A stretch of DNA of 33,881 bases, taken from positions 1-33,881 of the forward strand of contig JAHJDR010000400.1 of NCBI GenBank assembly GCA_018812345.1, given 5' to 3'. This DNA is from a bacterium (GTDB taxonomy: Bacteria > UBA10199 > JADGCS01). Made by a program: the position numbers and the translations under genes. A model generated the notes under the pieces. That model did no database searches. It was not told the DNA's origin and was given only the letters and a program-made list of their open reading frames with translations. Of this stretch, positions 26,577 to 33,881 are shown piece by piece (the stretch's first letter is position 1; every line of letters begins with the position of its first letter).

Positions 26577-27956
26577 TTAAATAAATCTTTTTGCCAGTTC
26601 GCGAGCGATATTTCGCGACATATAAGTTACATCACCAGCCCCTAAGCTTAAAAACACATCCCCTTGTTTGAGCTCTGCGAGTACTTTGTTTACAATTGTT
26701 TTTGTTTGCGGAACATAGTCTACAGTTGTTTTGTTTCTTTTTCTGATTTTATCAGCCAGATTTTTACCACTAATACCTTTAATGGGTGATTCGCTCGCGG
26801 CGTAAATACTTGTGATAAACAAGTGATCTACTTTATCAAAAGAGTTTACAAAAGCTCCAAAGAGATCTTTTGTGCGTGAATACCGGTGCGGTTGAAACAA
26901 AACAACGAGACGACCGGGAAAGGCCTGTTTCACTGTTTTGAGTGTTGCCAATATTTCCGAAGGGTGGTGTCCATAATCGTCAATGGCTGTAATGTTGCTG
27001 TTTTTAAAGAGTATTTCTAGCCGTCTTCCCACTCCTTTAAAAGCAGCCAACCCTTTTTTGATTTTATTAAGATTCATGCCAATTTCTTCAGCAACAGCAA
27101 TGCATGCGAGAGAATTTAAAACATTATGTTTGCCAGGAACACTGAGAATGATTTTATCAACAAAGGTGTCTTTATGGTAGAGTTCGTATTGGCAAAGTGT
27201 TCCTTGGTATGTAAGGTTCCGTGCGTTGTAATCATGCCGGGGTGAAAATCCATAAAGAACATAGCGCGTTTTAATTTTCTTGCTTAAACTATGCGTTTCA
27301 GAGTCTTCGCCACATAAAATATTAAGTCCATAAAAAGGTATTTGATTACAAAAAGTTTGAAAGGCTAGGCGGTAATTTTCAAAACTACCATAGTGGTCCA
27401 TGTGTTCATGGTCCATGTTTGTGACAACAGCAATCGTGGGCATGAGTTTTAAAAAAGATCCATCAGATTCGTCTGCTTCTGCGAGCATAAAGTCGCCTTT
27501 GCCAAGCTTTGCTGTTGAGCGGAGACTTTTTACTTTGCCCCCAATAATGATTGTGGGATCAACCTTTCCTGCTTGTAGAACAGATGCCAAGATAGATGTT
27601 GTTGTTGTTTTTCCATGGGTTCCGGCTACGGCAATACCGTATTTGGCGAGACGCATGATTTGAGCCAGCATTTCAGCTCTTTGAATAACCTGGATATTTT
27701 GTTTTTTTGCGGCTACGATTTCAGGGTTTGTGGTTTTAATAGCTGATGAAGCCACAACAACATCAATATTCTGAATATTTTTTGCCTGATGGCCGATGTA
27801 TATTTTTGCACCAAGTCTCTTTAATCGCTTTGTGATATTTGTTTGTTTCATGTCAGAGCCGCTAACAGGATAGCCTAAATTAAGAAGGATCTCTGCAATG
27901 CCGCTCATGCCAATACCACCAATGCCAACAAAGTATGTATGTAGTTTTTTGTACAT
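26577..27956 (-). CDS. murC: UDP-N-acetylmuramate--L-alanine ligase MurC
   Basis: The product has 459 residues, a normal length. MurC adds L-Ala to UDP-MurNAc using ATP, the first peptide step of peptidoglycan. The motifs are the nucleotide-binding start GIGGIGMSGIAEIL (11-24), the Mur ligase P-loop AGTHGKTTTT (111-120), EADESDGSFLKL, VTNMDHEHMDHYG, DDYGHHPSEI and FQPHRYSRTKDL. The C-terminal domain carries SLGAGDVT. The start has only a distant GGA; heptamer array E begins 11 bp upstream, in the murG-murC gap. Confidence 0.98.
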   Translation of the reverse strand: MYKKLHTYFVGIGGIGMSGIAEILLNLGYPVSGSDMKQTNITKRLKRLGAKIYIGHQAKNIQNIDVVVASSAIKTTNPEIVAAKKQNIQVIQRAEMLAQIMRLAKYGIAVAGTHGKTTTTSILASVLQAGKVDPTIIIGGKVKSLRSTAKLGKGDFMLAEADESDGSFLKLMPTIAVVTNMDHEHMDHYGSFENYRLAFQTFCNQIPFYGLNILCGEDSETHSLSKKIKTRYVLYGFSPRHDYNARNLTYQGTLCQYELYHKDTFVDKIILSVPGKHNVLNSLACIAVAEEIGMNLNKIKKGLAAFKGVGRRLEILFKNSNITAIDDYGHHPSEILATLKTVKQAFPGRLVVLFQPHRYSRTKDLFGAFVNSFDKVDHLFITSIYAASESPIKGISGKNLADKIRKRNKTTVDYVPQTKTIVNKVLAELKQGDVFLSLGAGDVTYMSRNIARELAKRFI

Positions 27957-27967
27957 TTAATTTGTAA

Positions 27968-28037
27968 TCCGTGTCCTGTGTCCCGTGTCCAATGTCTTGT
28001 TTTTTCCTGGGCACTGAGCACTGGGCACCGCATAGTT
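27968..28037. repeat. Heptanucleotide array E between murG and murC
   Basis: Ten 7-bp units hold one phase. Left units include TCCGTGT (27968), CCTGTGT (27975) and CCCGTGT (27982). Right units include GGCACTG (28010), AGCACTG (28017) and GGCACCG (28024). They reach the murG stop codon on one side and stop 11 bp short of the murC start on the other, filling almost the whole gap between these genes. Confidence 0.8.
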
Positions 28038-29124
28038 ATCTAACAAGTTTGCCTAGCTCATTCACAATTTCTTTCGCTGCGTCCGGCTTTGCCAATTTCT
28101 GTATATTTACTGCTTTTTTGTTTAGTTTTTCCGGATGGTTATATACTTTTTCTACTAATTCTGCCAATTTTTTTGGCTCATCTTTTAGTTGATCTATAAT
28201 CCAGCCCCCTTCAACATGCGTAACAGCGAGCGCATTCTTTTTTTGATGGTCATCAGCCGCATAGGGATAGGGAATAAAGATTGCTGGGCGTCCACTGAGT
28301 GCTAATTCTGTAACAGTGCTGGCACCAGCTCTGCAAATAACAACATGAGCGGTAGCATAATGTGTCTGCATATCATTAAAAAAGGATTTTACATCTGCTT
28401 GAATACTTCTGTTTTTATAGAAGTCAGTGACCTCATTAATATCTGTCTTAGCTGTCTGGTGAGTGATGTTGAGCCTTGGCCATAAATCTTTGATATGATC
28501 TATGGCTTCCATAATGAGCTTGTTCATGCCTACCGCACCTTGTGATCCCCCCGTAATGAAGATATTGAGTATTTCTTGATGTGTTGTATACGGGATTTGT
28601 TTAAGTTGTGCGCGAATAGGGTTTCCTGTGTGACAAATCTTATTCTTATTAAAGAAAGCATGACTTTGGGAAAATGTTGTAAATACTTTTTGAGCCAAAC
28701 GACCTAAAAAACGATTCGTGATACCTGGTCGGGCATTTTGATCTTGTATGGCGATGGGTTTTTTCATTAAAAATCCTGCCAAACATGTTGGCCCAGAAAC
28801 ATAGCCCCCTGTTCCTAAAATCAACGCCGGTTTTTCTTTGATGATAATACGACAGGCTGAAAAGACGGCAAAAGGCAATTGTATAAGAGTCATGATTTTT
28901 TTTACCAAACCGCCTGATTTAAATTGGCTGATGCGCAAGCAACGAAGATCAAAGCCTGCATGGGGCACCATGCTAGATTCTTGTCCTTGTTTTGTGCCCA
29001 CAAAAACAACCTTTCCCCCTTGTTTTACCCATTCTTGGGCTACAGCGATGCCAGGACTTACATGGCCACCTGTGCCACCACCGGTGATGAGGAGTTTTTT
29101 GTTTATAATGCGTTTATCGTCCAT
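28036..29124 (-). CDS. murG: UDP-GlcNAc:lipid I transferase MurG
   Basis: The product has 362 residues. MurG is a peripheral membrane glycosyltransferase that adds GlcNAc to lipid I, making lipid II on the inner face. GT-B fold motifs: LLITGGGTGGHVSPGIAVAQ (11-30), LGTGGYVSGPTCLA, QDQNARPGITNR, ITGGSQGAVGMN, and CRAGASTVTELALSGRPAIF with IPYPYAADDHQ. The assigned start (MDDKRIINKK) lies inside heptamer array F: ATG arises from one unit and no Shine-Dalgarno is present. I see no better ATG between it and the first beta strand, so this start is kept. Confidence 0.97.
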   Translation of the reverse strand: MDDKRIINKKLLITGGGTGGHVSPGIAVAQEWVKQGGKVVFVGTKQGQESSMVPHAGFDLRCLRISQFKSGGLVKKIMTLIQLPFAVFSACRIIIKEKPALILGTGGYVSGPTCLAGFLMKKPIAIQDQNARPGITNRFLGRLAQKVFTTFSQSHAFFNKNKICHTGNPIRAQLKQIPYTTHQEILNIFITGGSQGAVGMNKLIMEAIDHIKDLWPRLNITHQTAKTDINEVTDFYKNRSIQADVKSFFNDMQTHYATAHVVICRAGASTVTELALSGRPAIFIPYPYAADDHQKKNALAVTHVEGGWIIDQLKDEPKKLAELVEKVYNHPEKLNKKAVNIQKLAKPDAAKEIVNELGKLVR

Positions 29125-29150
29125 CGTCTATCGTCTTTCGTCTATCGTGT
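29116..29150. repeat. Heptanucleotide array F spanning the murG start
   Basis: Five in-phase units occur: ATCGTCC (29116), ATCGTCT (29123 and 29130), TTCGTCT (29137) and ATCGTGT (29144). On the minus strand the units read GACGATn, and one of them, GACGATG, supplies the murG start codon. The array therefore covers the murG ribosome-binding region and fills the ftsW-murG gap. Confidence 0.82.
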
Positions 29151-29153
29151 TGG

Positions 29154-30329
29154 TTAAACTTCTTCTCCAGTCTGAGTCGATATATTCAATAATATGCCAA
29201 CAGCAAAAAGTGTAATCACAAGAGAAGAACCACCATAACTAATAAAAGGCAATACAAGGCCTTTTGTTGGCAATAGTCCCATGACCACGCCAAAATTAAT
29301 AAAAGCTTGCAGGCCAATAAGGCTGGTAATGCCAAGTGCTAAAAAACGGCCAAAAGGATCTGTTGTTTTATTGGCGATGCTGAAACCTCTAAAGATAAAA
29401 AACAAAAATAAAGAACTGACAACAATAACACCAATCATGCCAAATTCTTCTCCGAGCACAGAAAAGATAAAATCTGTATGTGCTTCCGGAAGATAAAAAA
29501 GTTTTTGTTTACTTTCACCAAGGCCAACACCTGCCAAGCCACCTGATTTAAAAGCAACAAAAGATTGGATGATTTGAAAGCCGTAATCCATTTGATGTTT
29601 CCAGGGATCTAGAAAAGCAAGAATACGTTGTTTGCGAAAAGCTACTGAAAAAACCAGAAAATACAAAGCGGGACTGGCTAACAAAAGAGAGCCCACAAGA
29701 TAGCTTGCGCGTGTGCCTGAAACAAAAAGCATCATAAAGATGACCGTGCCCAAAACAAAAGCGGAACCTAAGTCTTTTTGGAGAACAATAATGCCAAGAA
29801 AGAGGCCTACAATTGAGATAACGGGCAAGAAACCCGTAATAAAATTCTTAATTTTAAGGCCTTTTTTGCCTACCATATAGGCAACAAACATAATCACTGC
29901 AATTTTCGCAAACTCTGATGGTTGCATGCTTAAACTGCCGAGCTTAATCCAGCGGCTGGCACCACCAGCAGTATAGCCAAAAGGCGGTACAAGACACATG
30001 AACATCAGTATGAAAGCGATGCCGAGGAAAACATAGATCCATTTTGCATAGAGTTTGTAAGGTATGTTTCGGGCTATAAACAAACCAATGAGACCAATTG
30101 TGAAAAAGATCATTTCCTTTTTGAGGAAATAATAAGTGTCTCCATATTTATCTTGAGCCAGGATGGCGCTGGATGAAAAAATCATGAGCACACCCATGAG
30201 CACAAGAAGAAGTGTTGTGAAAAATAGATAAACATCGAATGGTTGTTGTATACGGACAGCACCTTGTCTTTGGTGATGAAAAAGAACTAGTTTTTCATGG
30301 TCTGCCTTTTTTTGTTTTCTTCTAAACAT
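29154..30329 (-). CDS. ftsW: Septal peptidoglycan polymerase FtsW (SEDS family)
   Basis: The product has 391 residues with about ten membrane helices. FtsW polymerises lipid II into glycan strands at the septum together with a class B penicillin-binding protein. The family signatures are GDTYYFLKKEM, GGASRWIKLG, LQPSEFAK-type MQPSEFAKIAVIM, VLQKDLGSAFVLG, and LPEAHTDFIFSVLGEEFG near 280-295, which holds the catalytic Asp region, followed by INFGVVMGLLPTKGLVLPFI and SYGGSS. RodA is the close alternative, but the position between murD and murG fits FtsW. The cytoplasmic N-terminal tail is about 35 residues and basic. Confidence 0.95.
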   Translation of the reverse strand: MFRRKQKKADHEKLVLFHHQRQGAVRIQQPFDVYLFFTTLLLVLMGVLMIFSSSAILAQDKYGDTYYFLKKEMIFFTIGLIGLFIARNIPYKLYAKWIYVFLGIAFILMFMCLVPPFGYTAGGASRWIKLGSLSMQPSEFAKIAVIMFVAYMVGKKGLKIKNFITGFLPVISIVGLFLGIIVLQKDLGSAFVLGTVIFMMLFVSGTRASYLVGSLLLASPALYFLVFSVAFRKQRILAFLDPWKHQMDYGFQIIQSFVAFKSGGLAGVGLGESKQKLFYLPEAHTDFIFSVLGEEFGMIGVIVVSSLFLFFIFRGFSIANKTTDPFGRFLALGITSLIGLQAFINFGVVMGLLPTKGLVLPFISYGGSSLVITLFAVGILLNISTQTGEEV

Positions 30330-30335
30330 AGTTTC

Positions 30336-31697
30336 TTAAATATTCTTTACACATTGTTGAAAATCATAACCGCGTTCTTCAAAGTTCTTATATTGATCAA
30401 AGCTCGCACAAGCAGGTGACAAAAGGACGACATCTCCTTCGCAAGCTTCTTTGCTAGCTTGAGACACCGCTTCTTTCATGTCTTTGACAAGGATAATTTC
30501 AGCATCATCTTTGAAAAGCTTAGCCATTTTTTCTTTAGCGTCTCCTAAGAGAATGAGTTTTTTTACTTTGTTTTTTATAAGGCCTTTCAGAGGCGAAAAA
30601 TCACAATTTTTCTCTTTACCACCAGCGATAAGAATAATGGGTTTGTCAAAGCTTGCAAGTGCCATGATAACCGCGCCAACATTAGTCGCTTTGGAATCAT
30701 CGTAATAGAAAACGCCCTTATGTGAATGAACTTTTTGCATGCGGTGATTGAGTCCTGTAAATGTTTTGAGCGTTCTTTTGTAACTTTCTATAGCTTCAGG
30801 TGTGCTATTAATAAGCAAAACAGTGGTTAGTGATGCCAGCATGTTTTCATGGTTGTGTAGCCCTGTGAGTGCGCATTCTGAGAGCTGAAAGATAAAAGTT
30901 TTATCTTTTATTTTAATAATGAGCTCATCCTGTTGGCTGTAGCTGCCTTGGTCATAAATTTTTACTAAACTATAAGGGATGTTCTGTGTGTGGCTATCCC
31001 AGCTCATACGCTGACAATAGGGGTCGTCATCATTAAATATAAACCAATGGTTTTGATCAGAGTTCTTAATAATGTTTTGTTTCGCGAGAGCGTACTCTTG
31101 TATATTGTTATAGCGATCAAAGTGATCTTCAGTGACATTGAGGCAAATGGCTATTCGGTGTGTTAGAGAGCCAACAAGTTCTAGCTGATAACTGCTTTCT
31201 TCAATCACATAAAAAGGGGTGGGGGGTTCGTTAACCGCATTAATGAGCGGTTCACCAATATTGCCGCATAGCCTATTAGCCATGCCCGCATCTTCTAAAA
31301 GGGCATTTATCAACATGGCGGTAGTCGATTTCCCGTTCGTCCCCGTCACGGCAATAAAATCACCTAATAAATAAAAAGATGCTAGTTCCAATTCCCCAAT
31401 AATTGGAATCATGTGTTTTGCGGCTGTGGTCACAACAGGATGTTGTAACGAAACCCCCGGGCTAGGAAAAACTGATGTGATTTGAGAGCTTGCTAAAAGC
31501 TCATGAGCTGCTTTTTCTGAAAGCTGCTTTTTAAATCCAGGTCCTGTTTTTTCTATGATGTCTGTCTTATCAACAACGTAGTAAAAGAGGTTCTTGTTGT
31601 CGAGAAAGCGTGCTATGGCTTTTCCGGTCATGCCAAACCCAACAATAAGAAAAGAGTTTTGTGAAGAGGCGTTGTTAATTAAATCTTTGTTATTCAT
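30336..31697 (-). CDS. murD: UDP-MurNAc-L-Ala:D-Glu ligase MurD
   Basis: The product has 453 residues. MurD adds D-glutamate to UDP-MurNAc-L-Ala with ATP. The motifs are IVGFGMTGKAIARFL (N-domain), SPGVSLQHP, GELELAS, the P-loop VTGTNGKSTTAML (117-129), NVTEDHFDRY, GLNHRMQKV, YYDDSKATNVGA and ILIAGGKEKNCDF, ending with LLSPACASFDQYKNFEERGY, the C-terminal MurD signature. It starts one base after the mraY stop and ends 6 bp before ftsW, implying co-translation. Confidence 0.98.
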   Translation of the reverse strand: MNNKDLINNASSQNSFLIVGFGMTGKAIARFLDNKNLFYYVVDKTDIIEKTGPGFKKQLSEKAAHELLASSQITSVFPSPGVSLQHPVVTTAAKHMIPIIGELELASFYLLGDFIAVTGTNGKSTTAMLINALLEDAGMANRLCGNIGEPLINAVNEPPTPFYVIEESSYQLELVGSLTHRIAICLNVTEDHFDRYNNIQEYALAKQNIIKNSDQNHWFIFNDDDPYCQRMSWDSHTQNIPYSLVKIYDQGSYSQQDELIIKIKDKTFIFQLSECALTGLHNHENMLASLTTVLLINSTPEAIESYKRTLKTFTGLNHRMQKVHSHKGVFYYDDSKATNVGAVIMALASFDKPIILIAGGKEKNCDFSPLKGLIKNKVKKLILLGDAKEKMAKLFKDDAEIILVKDMKEAVSQASKEACEGDVVLLSPACASFDQYKNFEERGYDFQQCVKNI

Positions 31698-31698
31698 A

Positions 31699-32775
31699 CT
31701 ATCTTAGTTTGAGCGTTACCAGTGCCAACATGGAACAGATAATCGCTATAATCCAAAAACGAACAATTACTTTTGATTCTTTCCATCCTTTAAGTTCAAA
31801 GTGGTGATGCAAAGGTGCCATTTGAAAAACGCGTTTACCATTGAGTTTAAATGAAACAACTTGGATAATAACAGAAATCGTTTCAAGAACAAAAATCCCA
31901 CCAATGAGAAGAAGCAAAAATTCATTTTTTGTAATCAGGGCAATCATGCCCAGTAAGCTACCAATGCCCAGTGCACCAACATCACCCATAAAAATTTCAG
32001 CCGGGTGTGAATTGTGCCAAAGAAAGCCAATGAGAGCACCAATGACCGCGCCGCAAACAATGGAAAGCTCTCCGGCTCCCAAAACATTGGGAACTTGTAA
32101 ATAGTTAGAAATAATCATGTTGCCTGCCGCGTAGGCTAAAATACCGTAACTGAAAAAAGAAATGGCTGCTGGTACCGTAACAAGCCCATCAAGTCCATCT
32201 GTTAAATTAACAGCATTGGCGGTGCCCACAACAACAAAAATTGTAAAAAATAAGTAGAGAAAACTAATGTCAGGTTTAAATTGTTTAAAAAATGGAAAGT
32301 GTAGTGTTGTGTCCAAATAACCGTTGCCATAGAGGTAGAGTCCCACAGCAAGGCAAATGACGACTTCAATAACGATTTTATATTGCCCTCTAAAACCAAA
32401 AGGATTTTTGCGAACGATTTTCATGTAATCATCAATAAAGCCCACAATAGTGAATCCCAACATAACAAAGAGGCTTGAGAGAACAAAGTGATTCGTCAAA
32501 TCACACCAAAGTAGTGATGAAAAAAGAAAGCAGCCTATAACGAGAAGCCCCCCCATTGTGGGTGTATTGCTTTTTTGCAAATGTGTGATGGGGCCATCTT
32601 GTCGAACAACTTGCTTATATTGTTTTTTCTTCAGGAAACGAATCCATTTTCCCCCTAAGAAAAAATATATGATCATAGCTGTGAGCAGGGCGCCGAAGGT
32701 TCGGACGGTAATATATTTAAAAACATTAAAGAGAATAAAATCATCTCGTAAGGGGTAGAATAAGTGGTACAACAT
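31699..32775 (-). CDS. mraY: Phospho-MurNAc-pentapeptide transferase MraY
   Basis: The product has 358 residues with about ten membrane helices. MraY transfers phospho-MurNAc-pentapeptide from UDP to undecaprenyl phosphate, forming lipid I at the inner membrane. The motifs are KSNTPTMGGLLVIG, IVGFIDDYMKI, ANAVNLTDGLDGL near 190-200 (catalytic Asp pair), FMGDVGALGIGSLLG near 263, and MAPLHHHFELKGW near 325 (the HHH loop). Its ATG is 3 bases after the murF stop, with AAGGA inside the end of murF, so translation is probably coupled. Confidence 0.98.
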   Translation of the reverse strand: MLYHLFYPLRDDFILFNVFKYITVRTFGALLTAMIIYFFLGGKWIRFLKKKQYKQVVRQDGPITHLQKSNTPTMGGLLVIGCFLFSSLLWCDLTNHFVLSSLFVMLGFTIVGFIDDYMKIVRKNPFGFRGQYKIVIEVVICLAVGLYLYGNGYLDTTLHFPFFKQFKPDISFLYLFFTIFVVVGTANAVNLTDGLDGLVTVPAAISFFSYGILAYAAGNMIISNYLQVPNVLGAGELSIVCGAVIGALIGFLWHNSHPAEIFMGDVGALGIGSLLGMIALITKNEFLLLLIGGIFVLETISVIIQVVSFKLNGKRVFQMAPLHHHFELKGWKESKVIVRFWIIAIICSMLALVTLKLR

Positions 32776-32778
32776 CTT

Positions 32779-33881
32779 CTATTCCTTTGTCATATTTTCT
32801 AAGTTAGTAATAACCTTTTCCATTGTCATGCCTCGTGAACCTTTAAAAAGAACAACAACAGGTCCTTTTTGTTTGTCTAAAGATTCTTTTATGGCATGAG
32901 CCATGTTTTTATGATCATCAAAAAATCTTTTTTCACACATATTTTGTGAATAACCAAAGCCGCTTAAATAATTATGAGCCAAGTTGCCATAGGAAAAAAC
33001 TTCATTGAGTCCTAAGGCTTTTGCTTTTTTACCGATCTCTTCATGCAACAGAGGGCTGTTATCTCCTAGCTCTAGCATGCCTCCTAAGGCAACGATTGTG
33101 TAGGCTTGAGGATATTCCTCAGTGAGGGCTTGAAAGGCTGAGAGCATGGAATCAGGATTGGCATTGTACGTATCGTCAATAAAAGTCACAGAGCCTTTCA
33201 CTATTTTTCTTCCTCGATTAAGTTTTATCGTAAAACTTTCGAGTCCTTGTATTATTGCCTCTTCACTAAGCCCCAGCTTATGGGCGATGGCAAAAACAGC
33301 TACGGCATTTTGTACGTGATGTTTGCCGACAAGAGACAGCTTGATTGGCAGTGATTTGTTTTCGTAGTGCAGTGAAAATGTCGTTGTGTGTTGTGATACG
33401 ATAATGTTTTCAGCCCACACATTATTGTCTGGAGAAAAACCAAACGTTATTTTTTGCGCTTTAGTTTGTAGGGCGCTGATGTAAGGACAATCATGATAAT
33501 AAAAAGCCGTGCTATTGGCATCAAGACCAATAAACAATTCACCTTTTGCTTGAGCCACGTGTTCAATTTTTCCGCCAACACCTTCTAAATGTGCGTGTCC
33601 GACATTTGTAATCAAACTGTCTGTTGGCTGGGTGATTTCTGTGAGGTAAGCGATTTCACCGAGATGATTCATTCCCATTTCAACAACAAAAAAATGTGCA
33701 TCCTGATGAAAAGATAAAATAGTGAGCGGAACGCCAATATGGTTATTCAAATTTCCTTGGGTAGCGATAACAGGTCCCGCTGTTTTGAGAACATGAGTTA
33801 AATATTCTTTTGTCGTTGTTTTGCCATTAGAGCCAGTGATGGCAATGAGTGGTTGCGTAAATTTTTGTCGGTAATAATGAG
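32779..33881 (-). CDS. murF: MurF, D-Ala-D-Ala adding ligase, partial (N-terminus outside window)
   Basis: About 367 codons are visible; the start lies beyond the right edge. MurF adds D-Ala-D-Ala to UDP-MurNAc-tripeptide with ATP. The frame is open to the window end and includes the P-loop IAITGSNGKTTTKEYL just inside the edge, then TQGNLNNHIGVPLTIL, FFVVEMGMNHLGEIAYL, TNVGHAHLEG and DDTYNANPDSM, and near the end VLFKGSRGMTMEKV, the MurF signature. The TTG in NLNNHIG is an internal codon, not a start. It is the first gene of the dcw block in view; murE and the promoter are presumably further upstream. Confidence 0.97.
   Translation of the reverse strand, partial: HYYRQKFTQPLIAITGSNGKTTTKEYLTHVLKTAGPVIATQGNLNNHIGVPLTILSFHQDAHFFVVEMGMNHLGEIAYLTEITQPTDSLITNVGHAHLEGVGGKIEHVAQAKGELFIGLDANSTAFYYHDCPYISALQTKAQKITFGFSPDNNVWAENIIVSQHTTTFSLHYENKSLPIKLSLVGKHHVQNAVAVFAIAHKLGLSEEAIIQGLESFTIKLNRGRKIVKGSVTFIDDTYNANPDSMLSAFQALTEEYPQAYTIVALGGMLELGDNSPLLHEEIGKKAKALGLNEVFSYGNLAHNYLSGFGYSQNMCEKRFFDDHKNMAHAIKESLDKQKGPVVVLFKGSRGMTMEKVITNLENMTKE

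Overview
The window is low-GC DNA from a Gram-negative bacterium. The closest fit is a deltaproteobacterial or Myxococcota/Bdellovibrionota-like lineage such as an uncultured UBA10199-type group; this is inference. The pointers are a complete Gram-negative dcw gene order, a secreted protein with myxobacterial-type Cys-rich repeats (CGDG...GEECDDGN), a lipoprotein, and very large proteins without homologues I can name. There are no rRNA, tRNA, CRISPR, IS or phage genes.

Layout. (1) 1-14155 is an accessory region. It holds the N-terminus of a POT/MFS-type transporter (-), an MscS-like membrane protein with an unusual disordered N-terminus (-), a small four-helix membrane protein (-), a 1078-residue protein with glycine-zipper hydrophobic segments and three degenerate 'Dp..FW..vd.Gd..A' repeats (+), a helical orphan (-), an RtcB-type RNA ligase with an 88-residue N-terminal extension (+), a secreted Cys-rich 3+3 repeat protein (+), and a 1329-residue helical protein with a degenerate protein-kinase-like C-terminal region (-). 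(2) 14468-15799 is an AAA_14/DUF4143 ATPase (+), convergent with the next block. (3) 15802-17971 (-) is rplU-rpmA-terminator-obgE-rsfS, a ribosome assembly block. (4) 18359-19447 (+) is a small lipoprotein and an IscR-like Rrf2 regulator. (5) 19465-33881 (-) is the division and cell wall cluster murF-mraY-murD-ftsW-murG-murC-murB-ftsQ-ftsA-ftsZ-ftsK. Most genes there are separated by only a few bases, ddl is absent, and ftsK is appended directly after ftsZ.

In the dcw block, MurC, MurB, MurD, MurF, MraY and MurG take UDP-GlcNAc to lipid II; FtsW polymerises it at the septum; FtsQ, FtsA and FtsZ build the divisome; FtsK couples division to chromosome segregation. In block 3, L21 and L27 are made with two ribosome-assembly or silencing factors.

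The most unusual signal is outside the genes. Six co-directional gene gaps contain arrays of degenerate heptanucleotides: 1793-1862, 16249-16276, 17285-17319, 23403-23472, 27968-28037 and 29116-29150. Period 7 is kept in phase within each array, but the unit sequence differs at every locus. Each array lies just upstream of the start codon of the next minus-strand gene. One supplies the stop codon of obgE and another the start codon of murG. I regard this, together with the accessory proteins of region 1, as the part most worth following up.
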